DNA from: JBKEHD01 sp046710445
GTDB lineage: Bacteria > Pseudomonadota > Alphaproteobacteria > Rickettsiales > Midichloriaceae
Reading direction: 5' to 3'
Assembly (NCBI GenBank): GCA_046710445.1
Contig: JBKEHD010000031.1
Coordinates: 1 to 10,222 of the forward strand
DNA length: 10,222 nt
Shown here one piece after another: positions 1 through 7,040 of the stretch. A program made the position numbers and the translations under genes. Position 1 is the first letter of the stretch. Each line of letters starts with the position of its first letter. The notes under the pieces were generated by a model that made no database searches, was not told where the DNA came from, and was given only the letters and a program-made list of their open reading frames with translations.

Positions 1-1
1 A

Positions 2-103
2 GTGAAGCTCAGTAAAAAAGAGATGGATGAATTAGACAAAGGCTTTAACAGAAAGGCCGGCATAGAAAAATGGTTTGTGCAAATCACCCCAAGAGCTGGC
101 TGA
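2..103 (+). CDS. 3' end of an unrecognised gene, truncated by the window edge
   Basis: An open frame enters from the left edge and runs for 33 codons to a TGA stop at 101-103. The visible peptide is hydrophilic, with a charged stretch (LSKKEMDELDKGF) followed by a more ordered end (GIEKWFVQITPRAG). I do not recognise the family. Its composition is unusual here: I count 43 G+C in 103 bases (about 42%), clearly richer than the AT-rich flanking DNA, and codons such as GCC, GGC, CTC and ACC appear that are rare elsewhere in the window. That fits a horizontally acquired or mobile-element gene, but it could also be chance in so short a piece. There is no visible start, so the true length is unknown, and the frame could even be non-coding. 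Confidence 0.35.
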   Translation: MKLSKKEMDELDKGFNRKAGIEKWFVQITPRAG

Positions 104-115
104 ATTAAAAAAATG

Positions 116-484
116 CTACTGCCTAATGATACTGTCTGCAATATACTTTATTTCATTTCCTATCTTGGATTCAGCTACTCTTTCTTCATACTTTATTTAT
201 ATTATACCATGTGTTGCAGCAGTACGTGAATAAATACCATTTATATTTATAAAGTCTGGTATATTATTAATTGCAGCACCAACGACTTCACCAACAATCC
301 TACCTTCCTCTATACCTTTTTGCACAATATTCTTAAGTCTTAAATTAGAAAACGCTTGATGCCTAATATCTTTAGAAATATTTTTGTCAAAAGCAATTTT
401 TAAAACATTATCCCATTCTTGGATATCATGTTTAATATCATAATCAAAACCGACATTATCTTTTTTTGGCAGAACAAGACCCCA
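116..484 (-). pseudogene. Gene remnant with internal stop, no start codon
   Basis: On the minus strand an open frame begins directly after a TAG at 485-487 and runs 95 codons to a TAA at 197-199. In the same frame it continues for 26 more codons (beginning IKYEERVAESKIGNE) to a TAG at 116-118. No ATG occurs in frame, and the only in-frame alternative is an internal GTG. The peptide looks like real protein: mixed charged and hydrophobic residues, a predicted helical stretch around KNIVQKGIEEGRIVGEVVG, and compositional continuity across the internal stop. I read it as the 3' part of a gene that lost its 5' end and acquired a nonsense codon. I do not recognise the family. It lies just beyond the 3' end of tRNA-Asp, a position where integrated elements often leave remnants, but no duplicated tRNA end is visible to support that. 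Confidence 0.45.
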
Positions 485-544
485 CTACAAGCTTGAAGCT
501 TTTATGCTACATGTAAAATAATGCGAGTCAATATATATTGAAAA

Positions 545-621
545 TGGCGGGAATGACGAGGATCGAACTCGCGACCTCCGGCTTGACAGGCCGGCGCTCT
601 AACCAGCTGAGCTACATCCCC
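545..621 (-). tRNA. tRNA-Asp (GUC anticodon)
   Basis: Reading the minus strand from 621, a full cloverleaf folds. The acceptor stem pairs GGGGATG with CATTCCC, including one G-U pair. The D arm has GCTC/GAGC around AGCTGGTTA. The anticodon arm carries GTC in the loop CTGTCAA. The T arm has GCGAG/CTCGT around TTCGATC, and the discriminator base is G. The 3' CCA is encoded (545-547), giving 77 nt in all. It decodes GAC/GAU. It lies 11 nt behind tRNA-Val on the same strand, so the two are almost certainly processed from one transcript. No T-tract hairpin is obvious downstream. Confidence 0.95.
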
Positions 622-632
622 GCAAAGATAAA

Positions 633-708
633 TGGTGGGCGATGACAGAGTCGAACTGCCGACCTCCTCGGTGTAAACGAGATGCTCTACCAGCTGAGCT
701 AATCGCCC
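633..708 (-). tRNA. tRNA-Val (UAC anticodon)
   Basis: Reading the minus strand from 708, the acceptor stem pairs GGGCGAT with ATCGCCC. The D arm has GCTC/GAGC around AGCTGGTA. The anticodon stem TCTCG/CGAGG closes the loop TTTACAC, with anticodon TAC. The T arm has GGCAG/CTGTC around TTCGACT. The discriminator is A and the CCA is encoded at 633-635, giving 76 nt. It is the first gene of a Val-Asp tRNA pair. Confidence 0.96.
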
Positions 709-721
709 CATTAATCACAGG

Positions 722-749
722 AATATAATAAGTACTTTTATATAGGCAA
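722..749 (-). promoter_or_regulatory. Putative sigma-70 promoter of the tRNA-Val/tRNA-Asp unit
   Basis: On the minus strand, TTGCCT (744-749) is followed after 16 bases by TATATT (722-727). This would start transcription about 6-8 bases before the 5' end of tRNA-Val. The fit to consensus and the short leader suit a tRNA operon, but AT-rich DNA produces such matches easily. Confidence 0.4.
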
Positions 750-787
750 AAAATCAAGAAAAATATTTAATATTTTGAAATTAAATC

Positions 788-856
788 TTAATATCCTGCA
801 ACTTCTAAAATATTATCATGCACTTTATAGTATTTTAGCTTTTTTAAAAAACTCAT
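788..856 (-). pseudogene. Orphaned in-frame C-terminal tail of the retropepsin gene
   Basis: Directly behind the TGA stop (857-859) of the protease gene, the same frame stays open for 22 codons, from MSFLKKLKYYKV to EVAGY, and then ends at a TAA (788-790). In the family that TIGR02281 describes, the sequence LDTSLL is followed by GMSFL and then a short strand ending the domain. Here LDTSLL, stop, MSFL reproduces this with only the glycine codon replaced. The tail is thus the rest of the aspartic protease domain, separated by a single GGA-to-TGA type change. With it restored the protein would be 228 residues, close to the 231 I recall for Rickettsia conorii APRc. Confidence 0.75.
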
Positions 857-1474
857 TCACAATAAAGATGTATCAAGTTTATCATATTCCCCTACTGAAG
901 CTGACACGTCATAAACAATGATATCCCCCAATTTGATGTATGATAATTTGATTGGAGCATATCTAACAAGACCATTGGCAGTATATGCTTGTTTTGTATA
1001 TTGTAATTGATCTAATGGTACACCTAATTTTTTTGCATCACTTCTAGTTAAACTTACATCTGTTGCTCCAGTATCTATGAGGAATTTAATGCTCTCACCG
1101 TTTACTATTGTGTAAGCGAAATAATGCTCATTATTACTGGCTATTATTTGTACAACTTTATCCTCTTTTTTTATTACAGTACCAGGAATAATATTAGCTT
1201 TTACTTTTTCTATAATTTTACTTAAATCTTTTTGATATGATACCCCTATCAATAATCCAGAAAAAATTAATATCCAAATAGTAGAGTATTTCAGTAATTT
1301 ACCGAATGAAATGTTGGAATTAAAGATGTTTATTATCAATACGATAAGTATGACCAGAAAATATATTATATTTGGCAACATATCGCTTTTAAAAGAAATA
1401 ATCCCATATTTATTTATCAAAAAATAAATGATCAATCCTACTATCAATATGATACTTAAGCCTTTTTTATTCAT
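857..1474 (-). CDS. Membrane-anchored retropepsin-like aspartic protease, truncated by TGA
   Basis: This encodes 205 residues. Three hydrophobic segments near the N-terminus (about residues 5-21, 34-51 and 66-79) anchor the protein. They are followed by a soluble domain with the retropepsin signature FLIDTGATDVSLT, catalytic Asp134, and a flap-like region (YTANGLVRYAPIKL). The three-helix plus single DTG-domain layout matches the TIGR02281 / clan AA family and Rickettsia conorii APRc (RC1339), which dimerises like retroviral proteases. The family's second conserved element, the hydrophobic-hydrophobic-Gly motif (LLGMSFL), is cut: the frame stops with TGA after LDTSLL, with the missing tail intact behind it. 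The product as written should fold badly or be inactive. The start is an ATG without a clear Shine-Dalgarno. A perfect TATAAT lies at 1486-1491, only 11 bases upstream, but no matching -35 is visible. The gene starts 66 bases behind a large secreted-protein gene on the same strand. Confidence 0.85.
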   Translation of the reverse strand: MNKKGLSIILIVGLIIYFLINKYGIISFKSDMLPNIIYFLVILIVLIINIFNSNISFGKLLKYSTIWILIFSGLLIGVSYQKDLSKIIEKVKANIIPGTVIKKEDKVVQIIASNNEHYFAYTIVNGESIKFLIDTGATDVSLTRSDAKKLGVPLDQLQYTKQAYTANGLVRYAPIKLSYIKLGDIIVYDVSASVGEYDKLDTSLL

Positions 1475-1540
1475 ATATTTTTTTCATTATAGATAATAAA
1501 TATACAACGATTGTATTGTATTCGCAGCAAGGTATCAAGA

Positions 1541-4006
1541 TTATTTCACACAACCATTCGCGATTTCAGAACCGCTCCAAGCTTTACTTATTATTTTATT
1601 ATTAGCTGAATTTAACATTACTCTACAAATTCGTGCTGGATCCACAGTATCAGATTTATTATAACCAGCTTTACATACTCCATTCGTAGGCACACTTGCA
1701 AATGTAAGACTCAGATTTGCATACGAGATAGTTGTGTTAGTATTAGCAGGATTAACCACATTTCCTAAATTTAAATTTCCAGCAGGTGTAAATAATGCAT
1801 TACCTAGAAATTTTGTTGTGTCAGAATTTACTTGGCAACCATCTTTTCCAGCAATAAATTTACATCCATGCACAATCTTACCTATTGGATAATTCCCGTC
1901 CAAAGTTCTGTATGGAGCTCCTTCGCTAATGGTAAGCAGAGTCTTTTGTTTTGGTGGGCTTGCTTTGGTGGGTTTTTTCGGTTTAGCATCTTTTGTTATA
2001 CCCAATGAATTCAGTAAATCTTCATTGAATTCAGGTAAATTTGCATTAATTGCTTTGAATTGATCCTTCATTTTCTGTAATTTTAATTTCATATCAATCA
2101 TCTGTGCCTCGCTATATCCCTCTAAATCAGGTATGGCACTTAAATTAATACAAGCTGTTCCATCAACTGAATAGCAATTTTCTTGTTCTAGCCCAAAAGA
2201 TTCATCACATTTTCCAAGAAATTGTGTCTTTGCTGGGTATGTTTTTGTTACATCATATGTATCATCAGAAAAATCTACATAATTTGTCATTGATGATATA
2301 TTTTTATCTGTTAATTTTGCATATGATAAAGGAATATCTGTGCATATAGTTTCTGCACCTAAAAAATCAGAATATAATGGAAAATAAACACATATTTTGT
2401 CTTGTGTAGTGCTTGAAGGTTTGACGTATACGCCAGGACAATAAATTTCTTCCACATCTGAAAATGTATTATTAGCTCCAAAACTACATTGGCAACTTTG
2501 ATTTTGATCTCCAATGGTACAAGAATAATTTTTTTTGCATGAATTTTTATCTCGATTTCCCGTAGGTACATAATATTTTTGTCCTCTCCTTGAATCAATC
2601 GATTCTTTAAAACAACATCCTGCACAGCTATTACCTCCTTTAGAAAATGCTGAAATACCTGTTATCAGTGGTGAATCTAGATATTTATACTTTACTGTTT
2701 TATTATCAAATTCAGGTATTATTGACTTAAAGGAAAATCCGGAAAAATCACCTGTATCTGTCCCTGCATCATATGTTGTTTGCTTATTTGTAGGTACAGC
2801 AGGAGTAAATGTTTTTTTACAAGAATAATACTCCCTTATTGGATTTTCTCCTAATGCAGGATAATATTTTATATCACTAGGATTGGTTTGCGATGTCATT
2901 TTAATTCTAACTGCATGAAATGTAGGATTTTCCAGACCGCTTATATCGCAGTTATTATCAAAATAAAATTCATGTTGAGCTTCTAGTGTATAACCTTGCC
3001 CTGGAGATGGTCTATTAATACATCCTACAACATTTGATTTATCACCATTTGTATATGCGCATATTTTTGTTGGATCCCCTTTTGATATAATTGGACAAAA
3101 ATTTTGTCCAAGCAATGAATCACAATTTTGAGTACTAAGAGTAGAATCGTAGCTTAAAGTAATTGAAGTACCTGTAGGTTGACCATTAATACTTAAAATA
3201 ACAAGAGATATAGCTGGTTTTATAAATGTACTGGCCTCAGGAGTGCTGCTAGAGACTTTAACTGTTTCTTTAGGTACGATAATTTTATTGTATATAGGAG
3301 GAGCTGGCATTAGAGGGATCTCTATGCATCCTATTGCTATATCATCACTCAAAAGTTTTGCAATAAAACTTGGAGAAAAATACCCACACATTATTTTAGG
3401 GTTTTTCATCACTTGACCATTAGAATTTTTTACCTTTTTTTTAGCTGCGTCCTCTAGGTCTGCATAATCAATATATGCATAATTTGAACCCCAAAATATT
3501 GTTTTTTTATTACTTTTCCCCAATTCATTCATAGTAAAAGTTGCAGTTCTTGTATCTCCCCAACTTACATACGAAACTCCAGCACTCCATGTTGGTCTTC
3601 CTATAGGATCATACCAACTAAAATCACCCCAATTAGGTCCTCCACAATTCACATTGCCACTTAAAATATATCTAGCCCAACAATATTGTCTTTTTATAAC
3701 AAAAGATATATATAATGGATTATTAGAAGTTCTATAAAACATTTCTCTTTCACCCCAAGTAGGAAAAAAATCTCTGCATACTCCTTTTATGCCAATATCA
3801 TCATATTGTTGATATTCAACGTTACTTGAATCACCACTTTCTACACTTGGGTTACAACTTGTTCCACCTGGACATTGTGTTGATACAGTGCCTCCTACCT
3901 CATCAGTTAACCAATTCTGACATAAAAGAGCTCCAGCATTTGATTGTTCTATTTTTATAATTAGACATAAGAGAAATGAAATAAATAGGAATGATTTTTT
4001 GAACAT
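1541..4006 (-). CDS. Large exported cysteine-rich protein, tandem copy A
   Basis: This encodes 821 residues. The N-terminus is a clear Sec signal peptide: MFKK, a hydrophobic core to about residue 17, and probable cleavage after SNA (residue 24). I count 32 cysteines in the mature part, an even number that suggests disulphides outside the cytoplasm. No further membrane span is visible. Landmarks in order are PTWGEREMFYRTSN, a Trp/Gly-rich block (GGPNWGDFSWYDPIGRPTW), the motif IGCIEIPLMPAPPIYN, a long central region of paired cysteines, a short helical stretch (QMIDMKLKLQKMKDQF), a Lys/Pro-rich linker (KPKKPTKASPPKQK) and a C-terminal module of about 115 residues. The PLMPAPP motif recalls the large non-cytoplasmic regions of Rickettsiales VirB6-like type IV secretion proteins, but the membrane helices of VirB6 are absent; this link is unverified inference. 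It is paralogous to the neighbour upstream over its whole length. I assign no enzymatic role. Confidence 0.85.
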   Translation of the reverse strand: MFKKSFLFISFLLCLIIKIEQSNAGALLCQNWLTDEVGGTVSTQCPGGTSCNPSVESGDSSNVEYQQYDDIGIKGVCRDFFPTWGEREMFYRTSNNPLYISFVIKRQYCWARYILSGNVNCGGPNWGDFSWYDPIGRPTWSAGVSYVSWGDTRTATFTMNELGKSNKKTIFWGSNYAYIDYADLEDAAKKKVKNSNGQVMKNPKIMCGYFSPSFIAKLLSDDIAIGCIEIPLMPAPPIYNKIIVPKETVKVSSSTPEASTFIKPAISLVILSINGQPTGTSITLSYDSTLSTQNCDSLLGQNFCPIISKGDPTKICAYTNGDKSNVVGCINRPSPGQGYTLEAQHEFYFDNNCDISGLENPTFHAVRIKMTSQTNPSDIKYYPALGENPIREYYSCKKTFTPAVPTNKQTTYDAGTDTGDFSGFSFKSIIPEFDNKTVKYKYLDSPLITGISAFSKGGNSCAGCCFKESIDSRRGQKYYVPTGNRDKNSCKKNYSCTIGDQNQSCQCSFGANNTFSDVEEIYCPGVYVKPSSTTQDKICVYFPLYSDFLGAETICTDIPLSYAKLTDKNISSMTNYVDFSDDTYDVTKTYPAKTQFLGKCDESFGLEQENCYSVDGTACINLSAIPDLEGYSEAQMIDMKLKLQKMKDQFKAINANLPEFNEDLLNSLGITKDAKPKKPTKASPPKQKTLLTISEGAPYRTLDGNYPIGKIVHGCKFIAGKDGCQVNSDTTKFLGNALFTPAGNLNLGNVVNPANTNTTISYANLSLTFASVPTNGVCKAGYNKSDTVDPARICRVMLNSANNKIISKAWSGSEIANGCVK

Positions 4007-4039
4007 TTATCTTTTGCATAAAATTTTTAAAAATCACCA

Positions 4040-4069
4040 ATTATGCAATACCCTTCTCAACAAAAACAA
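4040..4069 (-). promoter_or_regulatory. Possible promoter of secreted paralogue copy A
   Basis: On the minus strand, TTGTTT (4064-4069) is followed after 18 bases by CATAAT (4040-4045), directly preceded by TG. It would start transcription about 25-30 bases before the ATG at 4006. It bears no resemblance to the region upstream of copy B, so the paralogues may be expressed differently. The rest of the 289-base gap (4007-4295) shows no gene and no convincing terminator. Confidence 0.3.
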
Positions 4070-4295
4070 TCTTAACTTGTGTATTAACAAAAGTCAATTA
4101 AGAATGAATTAGTAAATGGAGCATATAAAAATGCTTATTTTTGAGTTATAGTAAAATAGCTTTGTAATTAAGCATCGTAGCTTTTTGCTCATTGTCCAGT
4201 CATAAAGCTAAAACAGTATAATAGGAAAAATCGTATATAACGACTAAAAATGTTTATAGAGTATTTTTCTTGATCATATATTCACATTCATTTTT

Positions 4296-6791
4296 TTATT
4301 TTACACAACCGTTTATAATTTCACCACTACTCCAAGCTTTGCTTACTATTTTATTATTAGCTGAATTTAATAGTACGCTACAAATTCTTACTGGATCCGC
4401 ACTATCAGATTTCTTGTGACCAGTTTTGCATATTCCCTTTATAGGTATTCCCTTTATAGGTACTCCCTTTCTAGGTGCTTTTCTGTTATTACCAGGAGGA
4501 TTAACCACATTTCCTAAATTTAAATTTCCACCAGGTGTAAATAATGCATTACCTAAAAATTTTGTTGTGTCAGAATTTACTTGGCAACCATCTTTTCCAG
4601 CAATAAATTTACATCCATTCACAATATTACCTATGGGATAATTTTTACCCAAAGTTCTGTATGGGACTTCTTTACTAATGGTAAGTAGGGTCTTTGGCTT
4701 TGATAGTTTTGGTGATTTTGCTTTGTTGGGTTTTTTCGGTTCAGCATCTTTTGTTATCCCTAACGAATCCAGTAAATCTTCACTAAATTCAGGTAAATTT
4801 GCATTAATTTTACTAAATTGGCTAGATATTCTCTGCAATTTTAACTTCATATTAGTCATTTGTTCAACGCTATACCCTTCTAAATCAGGAATGTGATTCA
4901 AATCAATACAAGTTGTTCCATCAACTGAATAGCAATTCTCTGGTTCCAGACCAAACTTTTCATCGCATTTTCCAGGAAATTTTGTGCCTACTGAGTATGT
5001 TTTTGTTACATCATACCCATCATCAGAAAAATCTACATACTTTGTCATTGATGATATATTTGTATCTGTTAGTTTTGCATATGATAAAGGAATATCTGTA
5101 CATATAGGTATATTATTCACTTCCAAGATATCAGAATGTTCTGGAAAAGAAATGCATATTTTATCTTGTGTACTGTCTGAATGTTTGATATACACACCGG
5201 GACAATAAGCTTTATCTATGTCTGAAAATTGATCGTTAAGTCCAAAACTACATTGATAAGTTTTCCCTTGCTTTCCAATGCAAGAATAATCTCTTTTACA
5301 TGAAGTTCTATCTCGTTTTCCTGCAGGTACATAATATTTTTGCCCATGATCTAAAGTTTGACCTGTATCAGTTGAAATGGGCTTTTGTTCTTTAAAACAA
5401 CCGCTGTCACAACTATTACCTTTATTGGAAAATGCTGAAATATCTGTTATCTGAGGTGATTCTAAATATTTATACTGAATAGCTTTTTCTTTAAATTCAG
5501 GTATTATTGCCTTAAAGGAAAATTCGTAAAAATCACCTGTATCCGACCCTGCATCATATGTTGTTTTCTTCTTTGTAGATCCAGATGGGGTGTAAGTTTT
5601 TTTACAAGAGTAATATTCTCTTATTGGTTTACTTCCTAATGCAGGATAATATTTTACATCACTAGGATCACTTTGCGATGTCATTTTAAGTCTAACAGCA
5701 TGAAATGTAGGATTTTCCAAACCGCTTATATCACAGCTATTATCAAAATAAAATTCATGTTGAGCTTCTAGTGTATAATCCTGCGTTGGAGATGGTCTAT
5801 TAACACATCCTATAATATTTGATGTATCTTTACCTGCATAGGCACATATTTTTGTTGGATCACCTTTTGATATAATTGGAGAAAAAGTTTGTCCAAGCAA
5901 TGAATCACAAATTTGAGTACTAAGAGTAGAATCGTAGATTAAAGTAATTGAAGAACCTGTAGGTTGACCAGTAACACTCATAACATTAAGCTGTATAGCT
6001 GGTTTTATAAATGTACTACTTTCAGGAGTACTGCTAGCGACAACAACTGTTTTTTTAGGTACGATAATTTTATTGTATATAGGGGGAGCAGGCATTAATG
6101 GCACATCTATACATCCTATTACCTCCTTTCCTCTAACAATTTTTCCAATAAAATTTGGGGCATAATATGCGCACATTCTTTTTGGGTTTTTCATCACTTG
6201 ATTGTCACTATTTTTTACATCATTTCCATCTGGCCTCTTCAGATCTTCATAATCAATATATGCATAATTTGAACCCCAAAATATTGTTTTTTTGTTACTT
6301 GGACCTAACTTATCAATGGTAAAAGTAGCTGTTACAGTATTGCCCCAACTCACATATGCAACTCCAGCACTCCATGTTGGTCTTCCTATAGGATCATACA
6401 AACTAAAATCACCCCAATTAGGTCCTCCACAATTCACATTTCCACTTAAAATATATCTTGCCCAGCAATATTGTCTTTTAACAATAAAAGATATATGTAA
6501 AGGGTTATTGGATGTCCTATAAAACATCTCTCTTTCTCCCCATGTAGGGAAAAAATCTCTACATACCCCTTTTACACCTATATTATCAGATCGTTGGTAA
6601 TGAACGTTATTTGAATCACCACTTTCTACACTTGGATTACTACAATCTTCTCCAGATGGACAAGGATTGGGAATAGTACCTCCTACTTCCTCATTCAACC
6701 AATCTTGACACAAAAGAGCCCCAGCATTTGATTGTTCTATTTTTATAATTAGACAGAAGAAAAATGAAATAAATAGCAATAATTTTCGCAT
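4296..6791 (-). CDS. Large exported cysteine-rich protein, tandem copy B
   Basis: This encodes 831 residues from the ATG at 6789-6791. A frame extension to an ATG at 6890 exists, but it would bury the signal peptide behind 33 residues and contains a good promoter, so I reject it. The N-terminus (MRKLLLFISFFFCLIIK, probable cleavage after SNA at residue 23) is a Sec signal. It shares copy A's landmarks: TWGEREMFYRTSN, GGPNWGDFSLYDPIGRPTW, IGCIDVPLMPAPPIYN, the helical stretch, a Lys/Pro-rich linker and the C-terminal module. I count 29 mature cysteines against 32 in copy A; three were lost, for example TFSPI where A has NFCPI. Near the C-terminus, where A has about 20 unrelated residues, B carries a basic repeat (KGVPIKGIPIKGI) encoded by a 15-bp tandem repeat. 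An exported surface or secretion-associated role is inferred; the function is unknown. Confidence 0.85.
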   Translation of the reverse strand: MRKLLLFISFFFCLIIKIEQSNAGALLCQDWLNEEVGGTIPNPCPSGEDCSNPSVESGDSNNVHYQRSDNIGVKGVCRDFFPTWGEREMFYRTSNNPLHISFIVKRQYCWARYILSGNVNCGGPNWGDFSLYDPIGRPTWSAGVAYVSWGNTVTATFTIDKLGPSNKKTIFWGSNYAYIDYEDLKRPDGNDVKNSDNQVMKNPKRMCAYYAPNFIGKIVRGKEVIGCIDVPLMPAPPIYNKIIVPKKTVVVASSTPESSTFIKPAIQLNVMSVTGQPTGSSITLIYDSTLSTQICDSLLGQTFSPIISKGDPTKICAYAGKDTSNIIGCVNRPSPTQDYTLEAQHEFYFDNSCDISGLENPTFHAVRLKMTSQSDPSDVKYYPALGSKPIREYYSCKKTYTPSGSTKKKTTYDAGSDTGDFYEFSFKAIIPEFKEKAIQYKYLESPQITDISAFSNKGNSCDSGCFKEQKPISTDTGQTLDHGQKYYVPAGKRDRTSCKRDYSCIGKQGKTYQCSFGLNDQFSDIDKAYCPGVYIKHSDSTQDKICISFPEHSDILEVNNIPICTDIPLSYAKLTDTNISSMTKYVDFSDDGYDVTKTYSVGTKFPGKCDEKFGLEPENCYSVDGTTCIDLNHIPDLEGYSVEQMTNMKLKLQRISSQFSKINANLPEFSEDLLDSLGITKDAEPKKPNKAKSPKLSKPKTLLTISKEVPYRTLGKNYPIGNIVNGCKFIAGKDGCQVNSDTTKFLGNALFTPGGNLNLGNVVNPPGNNRKAPRKGVPIKGIPIKGICKTGHKKSDSADPVRICSVLLNSANNKIVSKAWSSGEIINGCVK
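4432..4476. repeat. Three tandem copies of a 15-bp unit inside copy B
   Basis: The plus strand shows ATTCCCTTTATAGGT at 4432-4446, an identical copy at 4447-4461, and ACTCCCTTTCTAGGT at 4462-4476. The unit length is a multiple of three, so on the coding strand it adds in-frame pentapeptides of the type KGIPI. Copy A has no trace of it at the equivalent place. Such arrays expand and contract by slippage without breaking the frame. Confidence 0.9.
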
Positions 6792-6827
6792 AATCGTTTT
6801 ACTCACACACAGAAACAAACCTGATCC

Positions 6828-6856
6828 AATATACAAATACTCAAAGAAGTTTTCAA
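6828..6856 (-). promoter_or_regulatory. Strong-looking sigma-70 promoter of secreted paralogue copy B
   Basis: On the minus strand, TTGAAA (6851-6856) and TATATT (6828-6833) are separated by exactly 17 bases. Transcription would start near 6821 and leave a leader of about 30 bases before the ATG at 6791. This also settles the start choice, because the longer frame would begin upstream of its own promoter. Only a weak GAG serves as a possible ribosome binding site. Confidence 0.5.
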
Positions 6857-6883
6857 TGCTTTTATTATTTTTTAAAATTTTTA

Positions 6884-6912
6884 TTGCCATTTAAGAAGAA
6901 AAAAATTAGATT
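6884..6912 (+). promoter_or_regulatory. Putative promoter of tRNA-Ser (and probably priA)
   Basis: TTGCCA (6884-6889) and TAGATT (6907-6912) are separated by 17 bases. Transcription would start about 6-7 bases before tRNA-Ser. It is arranged back to back with the promoter of copy B within the 134-base divergent gap. Confidence 0.4.
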
Positions 6913-6925
6913 GTACCTAATATAA

Positions 6926-7015
6926 GGAGAGGTGGCCGAGCGGCTTAAGGCGCTTCCCTGCTAAGGAAGTATACGATTTTTCGTATCGAGGGTTCGAATC
7001 CCTCCCTCTCCGCCA
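6926..7015 (+). tRNA. tRNA-Ser (GCU anticodon)
   Basis: This is a class II tRNA of 90 nt. The acceptor stem pairs GGAGAGG with CCTCTCC, the D arm follows GGCCGAGCGGCTTAAGGC, and the anticodon loop is CTGCTAA with anticodon GCT. A long variable arm is formed by TACGA/TCGTA. The T arm has GAGGG/CCCTC around TTCGAAT, the discriminator is G, and the CCA is encoded at 7013-7015. It decodes AGC/AGU. priA starts 25 bases behind it. Confidence 0.96.
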
Positions 7016-7040
7016 ATTTGTGGAAGACTCTTTATATAAA

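Noticed and set aside
529..540. Palindrome CAATATATATTG behind tRNA-Asp as a terminator
   Set aside because: It has no loop, is almost pure A/T and has no T-tract.
502..711. Minus-strand open frame of 69 codons across the two tRNA genes
   Set aside because: It simply translates tRNA-Val and tRNA-Asp; peptides of the type AQLVEHLV and DVAQLVRAPA are the classic artefact of translated tRNAs.
857..859. TGA decoded as tryptophan genome-wide
   Set aside because: The expected residue is glycine, not tryptophan, and priA and the secreted proteins use TGG for tryptophan with no in-frame TGA, so a plain nonsense change is simpler.
1502..1516. Hairpin ATACAA-CGA-TTGTAT between copy A and the protease gene as a terminator
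   Set aside because: The stem is short and A/T-rich with no T-tract; it may be chance in AT-rich DNA.
6792..6890. A 33-residue N-terminal extension of secreted copy B
   Set aside because: It would mask an obvious signal peptide, is absent from copy A, and contains a near-consensus promoter.
7020..7040. GTG start for priA at 7020
   Set aside because: It lies four bases behind the mature tRNA end with no room for a ribosome binding site, and the added residues do not fit the family start.
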